A stretch of 64,000 bases of DNA, taken from assembly GCA_937960795.1 (NCBI GenBank), contig CALGPA010000027.1, positions 20,239-84,238 of the forward strand. Reading direction: 5' to 3'. Both the position numbers and the translations under genes were made by a program. The notes beneath the pieces were generated by a model. It was not told the origin of the DNA. It saw only the letters and a list, made by a program, of their open reading frames with translations, and searched no databases. Origin of the DNA: an uncultured bacterium. Lineage in GTDB: Bacteria > Cloacimonadota > Cloacimonadia > Cloacimonadales > Cloacimonadaceae. Shown here piece by piece: positions 24,563 through 33,748 of the stretch. The number at the start of each line of letters is the position of its first letter. The first letter of the stretch is position 1.

Positions 24563-25777
24563 ATGAAGATCCTCGTGGTCAATTGTGGTAGCAGCTCTTT
24601 GAAATATGAAGTCTACAAAATGCCCGAACAGATCAGTTTGGGAAGGGGCTTGGTAGAGCGGATTGGTCTTGAAAAGGGAAACATCACGCAAGAAGCAAAC
24701 AAAAAGACCTTTGAAAAACGTTGCAATATCCCGGATCACTCAGCTGCATTTGAGCTGATGATGGAAGCAGCTTTGGATGACAAGGCGGGGATCCTTTCCT
24801 CAGCCAAAGAGATCCAAGGCATTGGACATCGGGTGGTGCATGGCGGCGAGCAATATTCAGCTTCTGTGCTGATCGATGATGCCGTCATTACGGCTATATC
24901 TGAGAACATTGAGCTGGCTCCCTTGCACAATCCCGCCAATCTGACCGGGATCACCGAAGCCATGAAGCTCTTCCCCGGAATTCCCCAAGTAGCTGTCTTT
25001 GACACTGCATTTCACCAGACTCTTCCTCCGAGCGCCTATCTATATGGCATCCCTCGGGAATTCTATGACAAATACCGCATCCGCAGATACGGCTTTCATG
25101 GCACCAGCCATCGCTATGTAGCGGGCATCGCACTGAAGATGCTAAAGCGGTGCCCGGAAAATACCAATCTAATCACCTGCCACCTTGGCAATGGAGCTTC
25201 CATCACCGCCATTCAGGCCGGCAGATCGATCGACACTTCCATGGGCTTCACTCCCCTAGAAGGCCTGATGATGGGCACTCGCAGTGGAGATATCGATCCC
25301 TCGATCATCTTCTATTTGGAAGAGCGGGGCTTCGACTTTCATGCTCTGCGCGAGATCTTAAACAAAAAAAGCGGAATCCTGGGCTTATCCGGAATCTCCA
25401 GTGACCTAAGAGACGTGGAACAAGCCGCTGATGATGGCAATGAAGATGCCTTGGAAGCGCTGGAAACATATGCCTATCGCATCCGCAAGTTCATCGGAGC
25501 ATATGCTGCGAATCTGATCAAAGTCGATGGCATCGTGTTCACCGGTGGCATCGGACAAAACGCTGTGAAGATGAGGGAAAGAATCTGCAGCCGCCTGGAA
25601 AATATCGGCATCCACATCGATCACGATCAGAACCGAAAAGTGGGCAGAGAAGCAGGATGCATCTCGCAGCCTTATTCCCCGGTGTCTATCTTGGTGATCC
25701 CCACAAATGAAGAACTGCAGATTGCCATCGACGCCACCCAAATGATAAATCCAGAAATACAGACTGTTATCTTATAA
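24563..25777 (+). CDS. ackA: acetate kinase
   Basis: 404 residues, full length. Motifs include ILVVNCGSSSLKYEVY (phosphate 1), GIGHRVVHGG, AVFDTAFHQTLP, RYGFHGTSHRYV and CHLGNGASITAI. The last acetokinase blocks are TPLEGLMMGTRSGDIDP and FTGGIGQNAVKMRERI. It makes ATP from acetyl phosphate, the normal energy-yielding end of acetate-producing fermentation. No pta gene is adjacent. AAGGA precedes the ATG by nine bases; a weak CTGACA-19-TATACT (24461-24491) might be its promoter. The next gene follows after 16 bases. Confidence 0.97.
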   Translation: MKILVVNCGSSSLKYEVYKMPEQISLGRGLVERIGLEKGNITQEANKKTFEKRCNIPDHSAAFELMMEAALDDKAGILSSAKEIQGIGHRVVHGGEQYSASVLIDDAVITAISENIELAPLHNPANLTGITEAMKLFPGIPQVAVFDTAFHQTLPPSAYLYGIPREFYDKYRIRRYGFHGTSHRYVAGIALKMLKRCPENTNLITCHLGNGASITAIQAGRSIDTSMGFTPLEGLMMGTRSGDIDPSIIFYLEERGFDFHALREILNKKSGILGLSGISSDLRDVEQAADDGNEDALEALETYAYRIRKFIGAYAANLIKVDGIVFTGGIGQNAVKMRERICSRLENIGIHIDHDQNRKVGREAGCISQPYSPVSILVIPTNEELQIAIDATQMINPEIQTVIL

Positions 25778-25793
25778 ATATAAAGGAGATACT

Positions 25794-26870
25794 ATGAAGC
25801 GATTGTTCATGATGCTACTACTCTTTGGCATCAGCTTGCTCGCAGCAGTTTCCATTACCCAGATTCGGGCTGAGGACTATAACGGCGTAGTCTGCCGATT
25901 GGTCATCCAGCTCGAGCGTGATTCAGATTTTATCGTTGAAAGACAAAGCGGAGGATTTTTCGTTGGCATTGAAAGGCTCGAAGGGAGCCTACCGACACAC
26001 AGCCTGGAAGGTACCTTCCTGGACCGGATCAGCATGGGAAACTCGGGAATCATGATCCACACCGGACTGGATCTTGATTATCAGACCATGCGCCTAAGCG
26101 ACAGGAATGCCATCGTGCTGGATTTCCTCAGCAAAGCCGGCGGCAAAAATGAGCGCCTCACGATCGCAAAATTCTATAGTGACAAAGGCAAGCTCGCCAG
26201 CGCTGACAAAGAATTTCACCTGCTCGCCATTGACTATCCTAACCACTACGACATCCTATTTCATTGGGGAGAGCTTTTGATCAAGAGAGGCAGCCAGAGA
26301 GCCGCCGAAAAACTCGCCATGATCCCACAATCCAGCCCATACTACGATGCCGCGCAAGAACTTATCCTCCCGGGCGGCAAAAAGCCCCAAGCTGAGGACA
26401 AGTCGGTACCCCAAGAAGAAGAAGATCACTATATTCCCCTCATGCCGGAAGATATCCATGAAGAAGAGCAAGATAGCATTGCCACCGCGCCGTCTCAGCC
26501 AATCCGAGAAGCTCTTGACCCCTCTGATTTTCAGGATAAAAGCCCCAGTTTTATCGGCAAAGCAGCGGATTGGGCAAGCGAGCACATCATCATCACGATC
26601 ATCATCTTTGTGGCACTTCTAATCACTCTTTGTATAATGATTTTTGGCAATTGTCTCTTCAAGCACAAACCCAAAAAGAAAGAGATCCAAGAAGCCAGCC
26701 AGATTTTGGACACAGACACCATGTGCAAGATGGTCAATCGGCTTTTAGCTGATGGTTGGACAAACAAAGAGATCGCACGTGAGCTCAAGGTCAGCGTGCA
26801 CGAGATCGAGCTCATCGTTCGTCGCCTTCACTATATGGATATCCCTGAGGATGACAGAAAGGATTCCTAG
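25794..26870 (+). CDS. membrane-spanning protein with periplasmic N-part and cytoplasmic helix-turn-helix
   Basis: 358 residues. A signal peptide (about 1-18) leads to an AMIN-like strand-rich region (ITQIRAEDYNGVVCRLVIQL to about 115), a helical TPR-like stretch (about 118-190) and an acidic linker. One strong membrane segment follows (about 263-288), then a basic stop (KHKPKKK). The end is a small helix-turn-helix (MVNRLLADGWTNKEIARELK, then VSVHEIELIVRRL, about 310-346). The topology puts the sensor part outside and the HTH inside. It could be a one-component membrane transcription regulator, or the HTH-like end may bind protein. The next gene, a Wzi-like barrel, overlaps it by 20 bases. 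Confidence 0.7.
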   Translation: MKRLFMMLLLFGISLLAAVSITQIRAEDYNGVVCRLVIQLERDSDFIVERQSGGFFVGIERLEGSLPTHSLEGTFLDRISMGNSGIMIHTGLDLDYQTMRLSDRNAIVLDFLSKAGGKNERLTIAKFYSDKGKLASADKEFHLLAIDYPNHYDILFHWGELLIKRGSQRAAEKLAMIPQSSPYYDAAQELILPGGKKPQAEDKSVPQEEEDHYIPLMPEDIHEEEQDSIATAPSQPIREALDPSDFQDKSPSFIGKAADWASEHIIITIIIFVALLITLCIMIFGNCLFKHKPKKKEIQEASQILDTDTMCKMVNRLLADGWTNKEIARELKVSVHEIELIVRRLHYMDIPEDDRKDS

Positions 26871-28362
26871 GCTCTGCATCTGCCTTTTGGCAGGATTGTT
26901 TTTGATCTCCCCGCTGGGAGCACAATCTCGGCGGGGACAATCCACCTTTAGATCAAGCATACGCAGCCAAGTCAGGCACAGCCTTCTTTCCTCTCCGGAT
27001 CATCTCTATGAGCATGATTTTGCCGAGATGGATGAAGGCCTTCACCACCCCTTTGTGTCTTGGTCAAAGATCGGCAACTCCCTTTATGAAGCCTTTTTGC
27101 CGGGTGCTCCAAGGAGCAATCTGCTCAGCTATAGGCACGATCCGTTTGCCGCGGATTTACAGATTCTCGCAGGCTATGAAGCCAGCCTCAATGATCCCGG
27201 AGACTACGGTTTTTTATACAAAGGCTGGCGTATCAATGCCAAATATTCAGATTATCTACGCCTGAGGACATATTGGTACAATGGTGCCTTCTATGGAGAT
27301 CTAGATGCTGCAGAGTCTGATCCTCTCATAGATGGCTATTACAAGCGCTTTGACAAACACATCCAGCTCGACAATCTCAGCGGCGAATTCGGCTTTTACA
27401 AGGATAAATACCACCTTGCCCTTGGACGGGGCAGATTCCAGATCGGAAACAGCATCAGCGGCAGCATCATCCTCAATGATCGTGTCAATGACTATGCCTT
27501 TCTCAAAGCTGAGGCCGAGATCGGCATCTTTCGCTTTAGCTTCATGCACGCCAGCTTGATGGCAGACAGCACCTATGCTATCCATGACAATCCCCATATC
27601 GATTCCCGGCACTATCCCGATAAATTTATCGCTCTTCATCAACTAAGCTTCTTTCCATGGGAAAATACCGAGTTTTTCGCAGGAGAAACCGTAGTCTACG
27701 GAAATCGCTCAATGGATCTTAACTACTTGATGCCAAATAGCTTTTGGCGCTCGGTCGAGCACGATCTATGGGATCGAGACAATATGCTCGTCTATGGCGG
27801 GGTCAATCACCGCCTTCCCGGAGATGCGCTGCTCTATGCCCAGATCGCTTTGGATGAATTTAGCTATGGCAAGTTTTTTAGCTCATGGTGGGGAAATAAA
27901 TATGCCCTGCAAAGCGGGATCAGCTTTCCCCTCGGAGCATCCACTTTGGGCTTTGAGGCTACAGCTGTGCGCCCCTATACATACGCCCATTTCACAAATC
28001 ACACCATGTATTCCCACGACCGAAGAAGCCTCGGCTATCCCCATGGATCCAATGTCTTGGATCTCAGTTTTGAGGCAAACATACCGCTGATGCCATATCT
28101 GATCCTTGATTCGCAGATTTCATGGCGCAAACGCGGCTCCAAAGGAGATTCCTGGCAGGACAACTATCATGATATCTTTGGAGGACAAATCGATGAAGCA
28201 AATGCCTATTGGTTTGATGGCGAGCAAAGCCAAGAATATCAGATCCAGAGCAGCATTCTCTTCCCTTTGATGGCACATCACGACATCCTCTTGACTCATG
28301 ATAGCCTCAAAACAAACGGCTGGGATCATCGCATCGTCGCGGCTTGGCAATTTAAATTCTAA
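26851..28362 (+). CDS. outer-membrane beta-barrel related to capsule assembly protein Wzi
   Basis: 503 residues from the ATG at 26851, which begins a clean signal peptide (MTERIPRLCICLLAGLF...GAQS). The open frame reaches 26752 but that part is only overlap with the upstream gene. The stretch LMPNSFWRSVEHDLWDRDN, then VYGGVNHRLPGDALLYAQIA and LDEF...FFSSWWGNKYALQSG resembles the Wzi family core (N-P-x-x-F-x-R-x-V-E and L-D-E-F). The C-terminus ends in an aromatic strand (RIVAAWQFKF). Wzi holds capsular polysaccharide at the surface. The initiation site is weak, and coupling to the upstream gene is likely. Confidence 0.65.
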   Translation: MTERIPRLCICLLAGLFLISPLGAQSRRGQSTFRSSIRSQVRHSLLSSPDHLYEHDFAEMDEGLHHPFVSWSKIGNSLYEAFLPGAPRSNLLSYRHDPFAADLQILAGYEASLNDPGDYGFLYKGWRINAKYSDYLRLRTYWYNGAFYGDLDAAESDPLIDGYYKRFDKHIQLDNLSGEFGFYKDKYHLALGRGRFQIGNSISGSIILNDRVNDYAFLKAEAEIGIFRFSFMHASLMADSTYAIHDNPHIDSRHYPDKFIALHQLSFFPWENTEFFAGETVVYGNRSMDLNYLMPNSFWRSVEHDLWDRDNMLVYGGVNHRLPGDALLYAQIALDEFSYGKFFSSWWGNKYALQSGISFPLGASTLGFEATAVRPYTYAHFTNHTMYSHDRRSLGYPHGSNVLDLSFEANIPLMPYLILDSQISWRKRGSKGDSWQDNYHDIFGGQIDEANAYWFDGEQSQEYQIQSSILFPLMAHHDILLTHDSLKTNGWDHRIVAAWQFKF

Positions 28363-28374
28363 AGGAATGATATC

Positions 28375-28788
28375 ATGAGAAGTTTTGACCGAATGGAGTG
28401 GCCCAAACGCTACAAACTCAAAGGTAGTGTCCTGCTTTTGGCGATCATCGCCATCATCTTTGGCATCTGGGTGCAAAGAAGAGACCATCAAAAACTTACC
28501 GATAAGCTCATCATCAGTGAGCTCAGCTTTGATGACTGGGGCTCACAGTATATTGAGATGGGCTACGTGGTGCAAAACCTCTCTGACGAAGAGATCGAAG
28601 TACGACTTTTGGCAAGGATCTGGGATGAAGAGGACATCGAAATCACCAGCACCCTCTTTAGCATCACAGTCCCCCCAAATATCCGCCAATCCCGCTCAAA
28701 ACTCTTTGACCGGCTCAATCGCAGCCTCAGAGAAGGCGAGCGTCCCTATCGGGCAAGCATCGTGATCTATCCCAAAAGAACCATGTGA
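28375..28788 (+). CDS. small single-pass membrane protein of unknown function
   Basis: 137 residues. A basic N-terminus is followed by one membrane segment (about 18-34, LLLAIIAIIFGIWV) and then a strand-rich domain (LIISELSFDDWGSQYIEMGY, VVQNLSDEEIEVRLLARIWD) that looks Ig-like or like DUF3426/FxLYD domains. AAGGA lies eight bases before the ATG. It sits 12 bases after the Wzi-like gene and probably completes that operon. I see no catalytic motif. Confidence 0.65.
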   Translation: MRSFDRMEWPKRYKLKGSVLLLAIIAIIFGIWVQRRDHQKLTDKLIISELSFDDWGSQYIEMGYVVQNLSDEEIEVRLLARIWDEEDIEITSTLFSITVPPNIRQSRSKLFDRLNRSLREGERPYRASIVIYPKRTM

Positions 28789-28860
28789 TCTTCTCCCATG
28801 ACGCCCATCTGACAGCGTGAATCTGGTCGGAAGTCTGATTTTCGGGTTTATACAGCTAGC

Positions 28861-28948
28861 TAAGTGTTTGAAAAACATGGCGTCCTCATGCCCCCCTCAC
28901 CGGTCGCTCACCCGAGCGGTGAGCAAGGGATGAGAATACAAGGACTTA
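28861..28948 (+). repeat. 88-bp interspersed repeat, copy 2
   Basis: The core CTCACCGGTCGCTCACC is kept, but positions 53-70 are rearranged. The usual CGCTC/GAGCG hairpin is replaced by a perfect GCTCACC/GGTGAGC (element 46-52/58-64), and the ends remain TAAGTG...AAGGACTTA. It lies in the 437-base gap 28789-29225 before rplU. The rest of that gap shows only a candidate promoter. Confidence 0.88.
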
Positions 28949-29165
28949 GCCCTATCCGCCCATAATGTGTAAACCAAGCTCAACCTTTTATCTAGATCAT
29001 GATTCATATGAAGGGATATCTCCCATGCCATGCCCACTTCCCTATTGAGTTTCAGGGATCAGCCAGAGCCATTTCTCCAAGATCAAAGCTTCAACCGAGA
29101 TATCTCTACAGGCGTGATTTGAGTGTATCTAATCATCCTCTCAAAGCTGATAAACGCTTTTCCTC

Positions 29166-29194
29166 TTGACAGATATCGTGGTGCAAAAAAAGAT
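29166..29194 (+). promoter_or_regulatory. possible rplU-rpmA promoter
   Basis: TTGACA at 29166-29171 and AAAGAT at 29189-29194 with a 17-base spacer, 32 bases before the rplU start. The -35 is exact and the -10 poor. Position and the ribosomal operon downstream support it. Confidence 0.35.
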
Positions 29195-29225
29195 GCTTTT
29201 CTAAGATATTAATCAAGGAGAAACA

Positions 29226-29540
29226 ATGTACGCCATCGTAGACATTAAAGGATTTCAGTTTAGGGCTGAAAAAAACGCAGTTCTTCGCGTTCCCTTGCTG
29301 AATACGGCAGAGCCTGGTCAGGCAGTCGAGTTTGACCGCGTACTTCTCGTCCGCACGGATGACGAAGTCGTAGTCGGCACTCCCGTAGTCGAAGGCGCCG
29401 CGATCGTAGCAGAAGTCATCGAACACGGTAAAGGTAAAAAGAAGATAATCTATCATCACAAACGCCGCAAAGGCTATCGTGTGAAAAAGGGTTATCGTGA
29501 GCAATTCACAGATATCAAGATCACCGATATTCGGGCGTAA
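29226..29540 (+). CDS. rplU: 50S ribosomal protein L21
   Basis: 104 residues, normal length. It starts [17 protein letters not shown] (compare M-Y-A-V-x-x-G-G-K-Q), continues with VEFDRVLLV and [19 protein letters not shown], and has the family-typical [17 protein letters not shown] near the end. It binds 23S rRNA. GGAG stands six bases before the ATG. It is followed by rpmA at 16 bases, the universal rplU-rpmA pair; obgE does not follow here. Confidence 0.97.
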   Translation: MYAIVDIKGFQFRAEKNAVLRVPLLNTAEPGQAVEFDRVLLVRTDDEVVVGTPVVEGAAIVAEVIEHGKGKKKIIYHHKRRKGYRVKKGYREQFTDIKITDIRA

Positions 29541-29556
29541 GGAAGGTAAGTGACAT

Positions 29557-29817
29557 ATGGCACATAAAAAAGGTGTTGGAAGTAGTCGTAACGGTCGTGA
29601 TAGCAACCCAAAATATCGTGGTGTAAAAAAGCACGGCAGTGAATTCGTAATCGCCGGCAATATCATCGTTCGCCAAAAGGGAACCAAATTTCATCCCGGC
29701 GCAAACGTTGGTATCGGTCGTGATTTTACTCTTTTTAGCCTCATTGATGGACATGTGAGATTCACCACCAAAAAAGAAGGCAAGAAATTCGTAAGCGTAG
29801 AGCCTATTAGCGAATAG
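29557..29817 (+). CDS. rpmA: 50S ribosomal protein L27
   Basis: 86 residues. It begins [19 protein letters not shown] with the typical L27 N-terminus lying near the peptidyl-transferase centre, followed by [28 protein letters not shown] and [13 protein letters not shown]. There is no N-terminal extension of the kind cleaved in Firmicutes. It is last in its operon and followed by a terminator. Confidence 0.97.
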   Translation: MAHKKGVGSSRNGRDSNPKYRGVKKHGSEFVIAGNIIVRQKGTKFHPGANVGIGRDFTLFSLIDGHVRFTTKKEGKKFVSVEPISE

Positions 29818-29839
29818 ATATCCCAGCGTTGGAGAAATT

Positions 29840-29868
29840 AAAAGCGGAGCGTAATGCCCCGCTTTTTT
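29840..29868 (+). terminator. intrinsic terminator after rpmA
   Basis: AAAGCGG pairs with CCGCTTT across a short loop, with a run of T on the plus strand and A on the other. It sits between convergent rpmA and the solute-binding lipoprotein gene, so it can serve both. Confidence 0.8.
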
Positions 29869-29887
29869 TAATTGCCCTCGGAAAAGT

Positions 29888-30634
29888 TTAGAAGCCGTGT
29901 GTCTGCATGATTGACTTCAGCTCTCCGCTGATTATCAGATCCTGCAGTGCAGCCTTGATCTTGCTATTGTATTCCCCATCTTTTGGCATTGCTATGCCAT
30001 ACTCCTCACCGGTTTCGATGCTATATGCGATCTTGATCGGATAGTTTTGCCCAAAACCATGAACCACTACATCGTCGTTAACTATCATGTCTATCTTCCC
30101 GTCCATCAGATAGTTCATCGCATCTGTATTGCTGGCGAAAGTCACAAGCTCTTCTCTGGGGATCAGGTCTTTCATGAGAAGCTCTTCTTGGATCAGTATC
30201 TGAGCGGTGCTGCCGGATAGGACGCCCACTCTATATCTACCGATGTCAGTAATGTTTTCTATCTGCAGTTCGCTGTCTACCGGAACGATCACTACTTGGT
30301 CTACTTGGAAATATGCTTGCGAAAACTCCAAGATGCGAGAGCGCTCTTCCGTGATGCTCATCGCTGATATAGCAAAATCCACATCACCTCGAGTGATGGC
30401 AGGGATGATGTTCTCAAACTCCAGATTGATGATCTCATATGGATGATCCATCTTCTCTGCTATCTTGTGAGCAATGTCCACGTCGATCCCGGCAAATGCC
30501 CCATCAACTTTGTAACCAAAGGGCGGGAACTCCACGTTCATCCCAATCTGCAGGATGGGTTTATCCCTGGAACTACAAGAAAATAGTATTAGTGATATTG
30601 CGAAGATAACCAGTAAGAAACGCTTTGAGGGCAT
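29888..30634 (-). CDS. polar amino-acid type solute-binding lipoprotein (SBP family 3)
   Basis: 248 residues. A lipoprotein signal ends ILFSC (Cys about 20). The fold is that of family 3 binding proteins: LQIGMNVEFPPFGYKVDG, DVDIAHKIAEKM, DFAISAMSITEERSRILEFS, and a second lobe from RYRVGVLSGSTAQ. It should capture an amino acid outside the cytoplasmic membrane. No ABC permease or ATPase gene is adjacent, so its transporter is elsewhere or it serves as a receptor subunit. AGGAG precedes the ATG. It is convergent with rpmA. Confidence 0.88.
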   Translation of the reverse strand: MPSKRFLLVIFAISLILFSCSSRDKPILQIGMNVEFPPFGYKVDGAFAGIDVDIAHKIAEKMDHPYEIINLEFENIIPAITRGDVDFAISAMSITEERSRILEFSQAYFQVDQVVIVPVDSELQIENITDIGRYRVGVLSGSTAQILIQEELLMKDLIPREELVTFASNTDAMNYLMDGKIDMIVNDDVVVHGFGQNYPIKIAYSIETGEEYGIAMPKDGEYNSKIKAALQDLIISGELKSIMQTHGF

Positions 30635-30692
30635 AGCTTCTCCTTGTCAGAAATTGACATTTTTGGGTTTGATATCTGTGTTTGATTGTGAT

Positions 30693-31139
30693 CTATGAAT
30701 CCGTTTTCCTAACTATCAGTTTGTTTCCATCTATCTCGATGACGGTCACCTTGCTGCCTGCCTCAATTGGCTGTTCATCATCACTGATGGCGACCCATTC
30801 CTCACTGCCGATCTTCACATAGCCCCTCCCTTCTTGGGGGATAGCTACACTGACTCGTCCGGGCTTGCCCTTGAGGGCAAAGACATTGGTCTCGCTTCCG
30901 GGATTTTGCAGCACTTTCTTGCCGAACTTTCTCATGAATAGAAACGCGATAAAACTGAATATGCCAAACAGTAAGATCTGCAGCCATAAACTCCCTTGGA
31001 TGAAGGGGATCATGCTCAAGAGGCCGGTGATGATGGCTCCTATCCCCAAGGAAACAAAGAAAAAAGCGGGATCAAAGATCTCGATGATGATGAAGATGAT
31101 GCCAATGATCATCCACATTTGCCAAGCTAACAAGCTCAT
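30693..31139 (-). CDS. NfeD family membrane protein
   Basis: 148 residues. Three to four membrane helices (WMIIGIIFIIIEIFDPAFFF, IGAIITGLLSMI, LLFGIFSFIAFLFM) are followed by an OB-fold C-terminal domain (GKPGRVSVAIPQEGRGYVKI, VTVIEIDGNKLIVRK). This is the short NfeD1b type. Such proteins usually pair with an SPFH/stomatin gene; here the neighbour is a DUF4349 protein and no stomatin is in the window. AGGAG precedes the ATG at 31139. Confidence 0.88.
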   Translation of the reverse strand: MSLLAWQMWMIIGIIFIIIEIFDPAFFFVSLGIGAIITGLLSMIPFIQGSLWLQILLFGIFSFIAFLFMRKFGKKVLQNPGSETNVFALKGKPGRVSVAIPQEGRGYVKIGSEEWVAISDDEQPIEAGSKVTVIEIDGNKLIVRKTDS

Positions 31140-31163
31140 TTCATACTCCTATGTATTGCCGAG

Positions 31164-32048
31164 TTATTTTTCAGAGTCCTTATGATCATTAGGACTGCTC
31201 TTATCGCGATAGACTCTTTTTACTTTGCGTTTGTCTTTGGATTTCTTGCCGGATCTGCTGTAGCTGCCGTAGCCACTATATGAACCATAGTTAAACCCCG
31301 TGCCGCTCGAATCTTTGAGGCCGAGCATCGAGAAGAAAAGCATCAGCAGTTTGGTGCCCAAGCTGACTAAAACAAGAATGATGAATAAAATGATCAACCA
31401 TTTGACAAAGACTTTGATGAAACCAAAGGCCAGCCTCTGCCAGCCACTGCTGGATTGGATGGGTCTCGAGCTCAGATACAAAAGGACGTTTTCGCCCTCG
31501 CGTAGCTTATCAAGGTTGTTTCTGGAAGTCTGGATGAGGCGATGCAGGGTCTCCTTGCGGGCGTTCTGTTGCTCTGAAGGCAAGCGAACTTTGTCCAGAT
31601 CATCAAGCTCTCTTTCGTAGGAAGCAAGACGCGCGCGCTCCGAATCAAAATCCAGATTTACCAATGCGGTGTCTATCTGCTCAGTATAAGAGCCCACATT
31701 GCCGATCTGCCGCAATTCCCCGATCACATCCTGAAGGTCGGATTGGGAAACCGTGAAGAGATATGCGCCATAGCTGCCTTCGCTTTGACGGCGGATGCGC
31801 TGCTTGGAATATCTATCCATGATCCGGATAATGCCGGCTTGGGCTACGTCAAGATCTGCACTGCTAAAGCTGATACGGGCTTTGTTTATGAACTTAAGAT
31901 CCCGATATTCGTTGGCACTGATTCTAAAAAACTCTTCTGAGCCTTTGCTCAGGCTGCGTCCTTGGTATTCCCAAAGGGCAGCTGCTAAGGCCAAAAAAAC
32001 TACAAACAAGGAGATTCCTTGAAGTCTGCGTCTCGCTGAAATATCCAC
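31164..32048 (-). CDS. DUF4349 domain membrane protein
   Basis: 294 residues with an N-terminal anchor (about 11-28) and a second membrane segment (about 215-240). The extracytoplasmic part has a DUF4349-like order: ARISFSSADLDVAQAGIIRI, YLFTVSQSDLQDVIGELRQI, GNVGSYTEQI, and a coiled-coil hairpin. A Gly/Ser/Tyr-rich segment (FNYGSYSGYGSYSRSG) and a highly basic tail end the protein on the cytoplasmic side. It starts with GTG at 32048, AGAGGA upstream. The function is unknown; in some genomes DUF4349 proteins sit near envelope stress genes. Confidence 0.78.
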   Translation of the reverse strand: MDISARRRLQGISLFVVFLALAAALWEYQGRSLSKGSEEFFRISANEYRDLKFINKARISFSSADLDVAQAGIIRIMDRYSKQRIRRQSEGSYGAYLFTVSQSDLQDVIGELRQIGNVGSYTEQIDTALVNLDFDSERARLASYERELDDLDKVRLPSEQQNARKETLHRLIQTSRNNLDKLREGENVLLYLSSRPIQSSSGWQRLAFGFIKVFVKWLIILFIILVLVSLGTKLLMLFFSMLGLKDSSGTGFNYGSYSGYGSYSRSGKKSKDKRKVKRVYRDKSSPNDHKDSEK

Positions 32049-32062
32049 AATATCCTCTTATC

Positions 32063-33748
32063 TTAGTCGCTTATCAATTCTTCTGCATGCTTTAACGATG
32101 CATCAGTTATCTTCCCTGATAGCATCCTGGCAAGCTCTCTCGTGCGTTGCTCGGCATCCAATATCCTTAGGGATACTACTGCTTTGTCATCACTGCTCTT
32201 TTCCACTGCAATATGGGTGTCTGCCCCTGCCGCAATCTGCGCCAAATGACTGATGCACAGGATCGGATGCTTCTTGGCAATCTTCATGATGCATCTTGCC
32301 ACACTCTCTGCTGTCTTGCCGCCGATGCCGGAATCGATCTCATCCAAGATCACAAGCCGAGGAGACTCCTTGTCAGCAAGCACTTCCTTGACTCCCAAAA
32401 GGATGCGGCTCATCTCCCCGCCGCTCGCCACGGCTGAAAGAGCATTCAGGCTCATCCCGGTATTCGCAGAAAAAAGAAAATTCACACTATCCTGTCCGCT
32501 TTCTGAATATGCGGAAAGCAGATCAGTCTGTATATTCTGGGTCTTGCGAAACTTGTCAATCTCTATTTGAAACCTGGCATCCTTCATGGCAATCTGCCGG
32601 ATGCTCGTCTGCAATCTGGCTGCCAGTTCTTTGGCTGCCTTTCTGCGTTTGTTGCTTAGGCTCTCTGCAGCCTTCTGAAGGTCTTGCAGTCCCTGCTTTA
32701 GCTGTGAACGTATGTCAGCTATCTCCAGATCAAAACTTTCTGCTCTTTGCAGTTCCTGCTCGCGGTCGATAACGAGCTGTTGCAAATCATCCACAGTCTT
32801 AACTTTGTGTTTGTATAATAGCGCATTGATTTCATCGAGCCGGCTCTCCAACTGTGTCAAACGAGCAGGATCATAGCTGAGCGTATCCATGAGGCCGTCC
32901 AAATGCTCCGAGACAGATCTGAGGGATTCCATTGCCTCGAGCAAAGATTCAGCCGCATTGCCCAAATTATCGTTCAAAGAGCGGTATTCCTGCAGCTTGG
33001 AATTGTAATGTGCCAAACGATCAAAGACACTGTCTTCATCGGCGAAGAGATCTTGATTGATGCTTTGCCCCAGTTCCAAAATGCCCACGCTATGAGATAA
33101 GAGCTCATACTCCTTTTGCAGAGCAAGGTCTTCGCCCGGCTTGAGCTCTGCCTTTTGTAGCTCATCATATTGGTATCGAAAGAGCTCCAAGCGCTGCCTT
33201 TGCTCTTCCTGCATGCGTTCCTTCTCTTCCAGAAGTTGCCGTAAGCGCTTGATCTCCTTGAATCTTTGTGCAAAGTCGTCTCGCTGAGCCTGAGTATCGG
33301 CAAAGCGATCCAAGATCTCCAGTTGATGGGATGGAGAAAGTATCTTCTGCTGATCCCGCTGATGATGAAAATCCACCAGAAGCACACGCAGTGACTTCAT
33401 GACTGCTGCTGTGACTCTGCGCCCGCCGATGTAGTAACTGGACTTCCCGGCAATGGAGATCTCTCTGGCTAGGATTAGTTCTGCATCATTCTCGGCATTT
33501 ATCTCGTGGAGTTTCTCTTGCAAATCCTGACTATCTGCGACCGCGAATACTGCCTCAAGGTAGATGGGACGAGCTTTGTCCCACGCCTCCAAGCCCAAAG
33601 CGCTATCGCCAAAGATCAAACCGATCGAACCCGCCAGGATGGATTTCCCGGCTCCGGTCTCTCCGGTGATGACGGTCATCCCATCTCCAAGACTCAGCCT
33701 CAATTCCGGCACCAATAGGTAGTTATTAATATATAGTTCGCGTAGCAT
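32063..33748 (-). CDS. recN: DNA repair protein RecN
   Basis: 561 residues, an SMC-like ATPase. Walker A is TVITGETGAGKSILAGSI, long coiled-coil arms run from about 155 to 365, the signature is SGGEMSRILLGVK, and Walker B is LVILDEIDSGIGGKTAESVA, followed by ILCISHLAQIA. It acts at double-strand breaks to hold DNA ends. The ATG follows directly on the nadK stop codon, matching the common nadK-recN pairing. Confidence 0.96.
   Translation of the reverse strand: MLRELYINNYLLVPELRLSLGDGMTVITGETGAGKSILAGSIGLIFGDSALGLEAWDKARPIYLEAVFAVADSQDLQEKLHEINAENDAELILAREISIAGKSSYYIGGRRVTAAVMKSLRVLLVDFHHQRDQQKILSPSHQLEILDRFADTQAQRDDFAQRFKEIKRLRQLLEEKERMQEEQRQRLELFRYQYDELQKAELKPGEDLALQKEYELLSHSVGILELGQSINQDLFADEDSVFDRLAHYNSKLQEYRSLNDNLGNAAESLLEAMESLRSVSEHLDGLMDTLSYDPARLTQLESRLDEINALLYKHKVKTVDDLQQLVIDREQELQRAESFDLEIADIRSQLKQGLQDLQKAAESLSNKRRKAAKELAARLQTSIRQIAMKDARFQIEIDKFRKTQNIQTDLLSAYSESGQDSVNFLFSANTGMSLNALSAVASGGEMSRILLGVKEVLADKESPRLVILDEIDSGIGGKTAESVARCIMKIAKKHPILCISHLAQIAAGADTHIAVEKSSDDKAVVSLRILDAEQRTRELARMLSGKITDASLKHAEELISD

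Noticed and set aside
26752..26850. N-terminal extension of the Wzi-like protein
   Set aside because: It is coding overlap with the upstream HTH protein and would bury the signal peptide.
28949..29165. Possible ribosomal-protein leader RNA before rplU
   Set aside because: I could find no convincing conserved structure; apart from the TTGACA box nothing in this stretch stands out.
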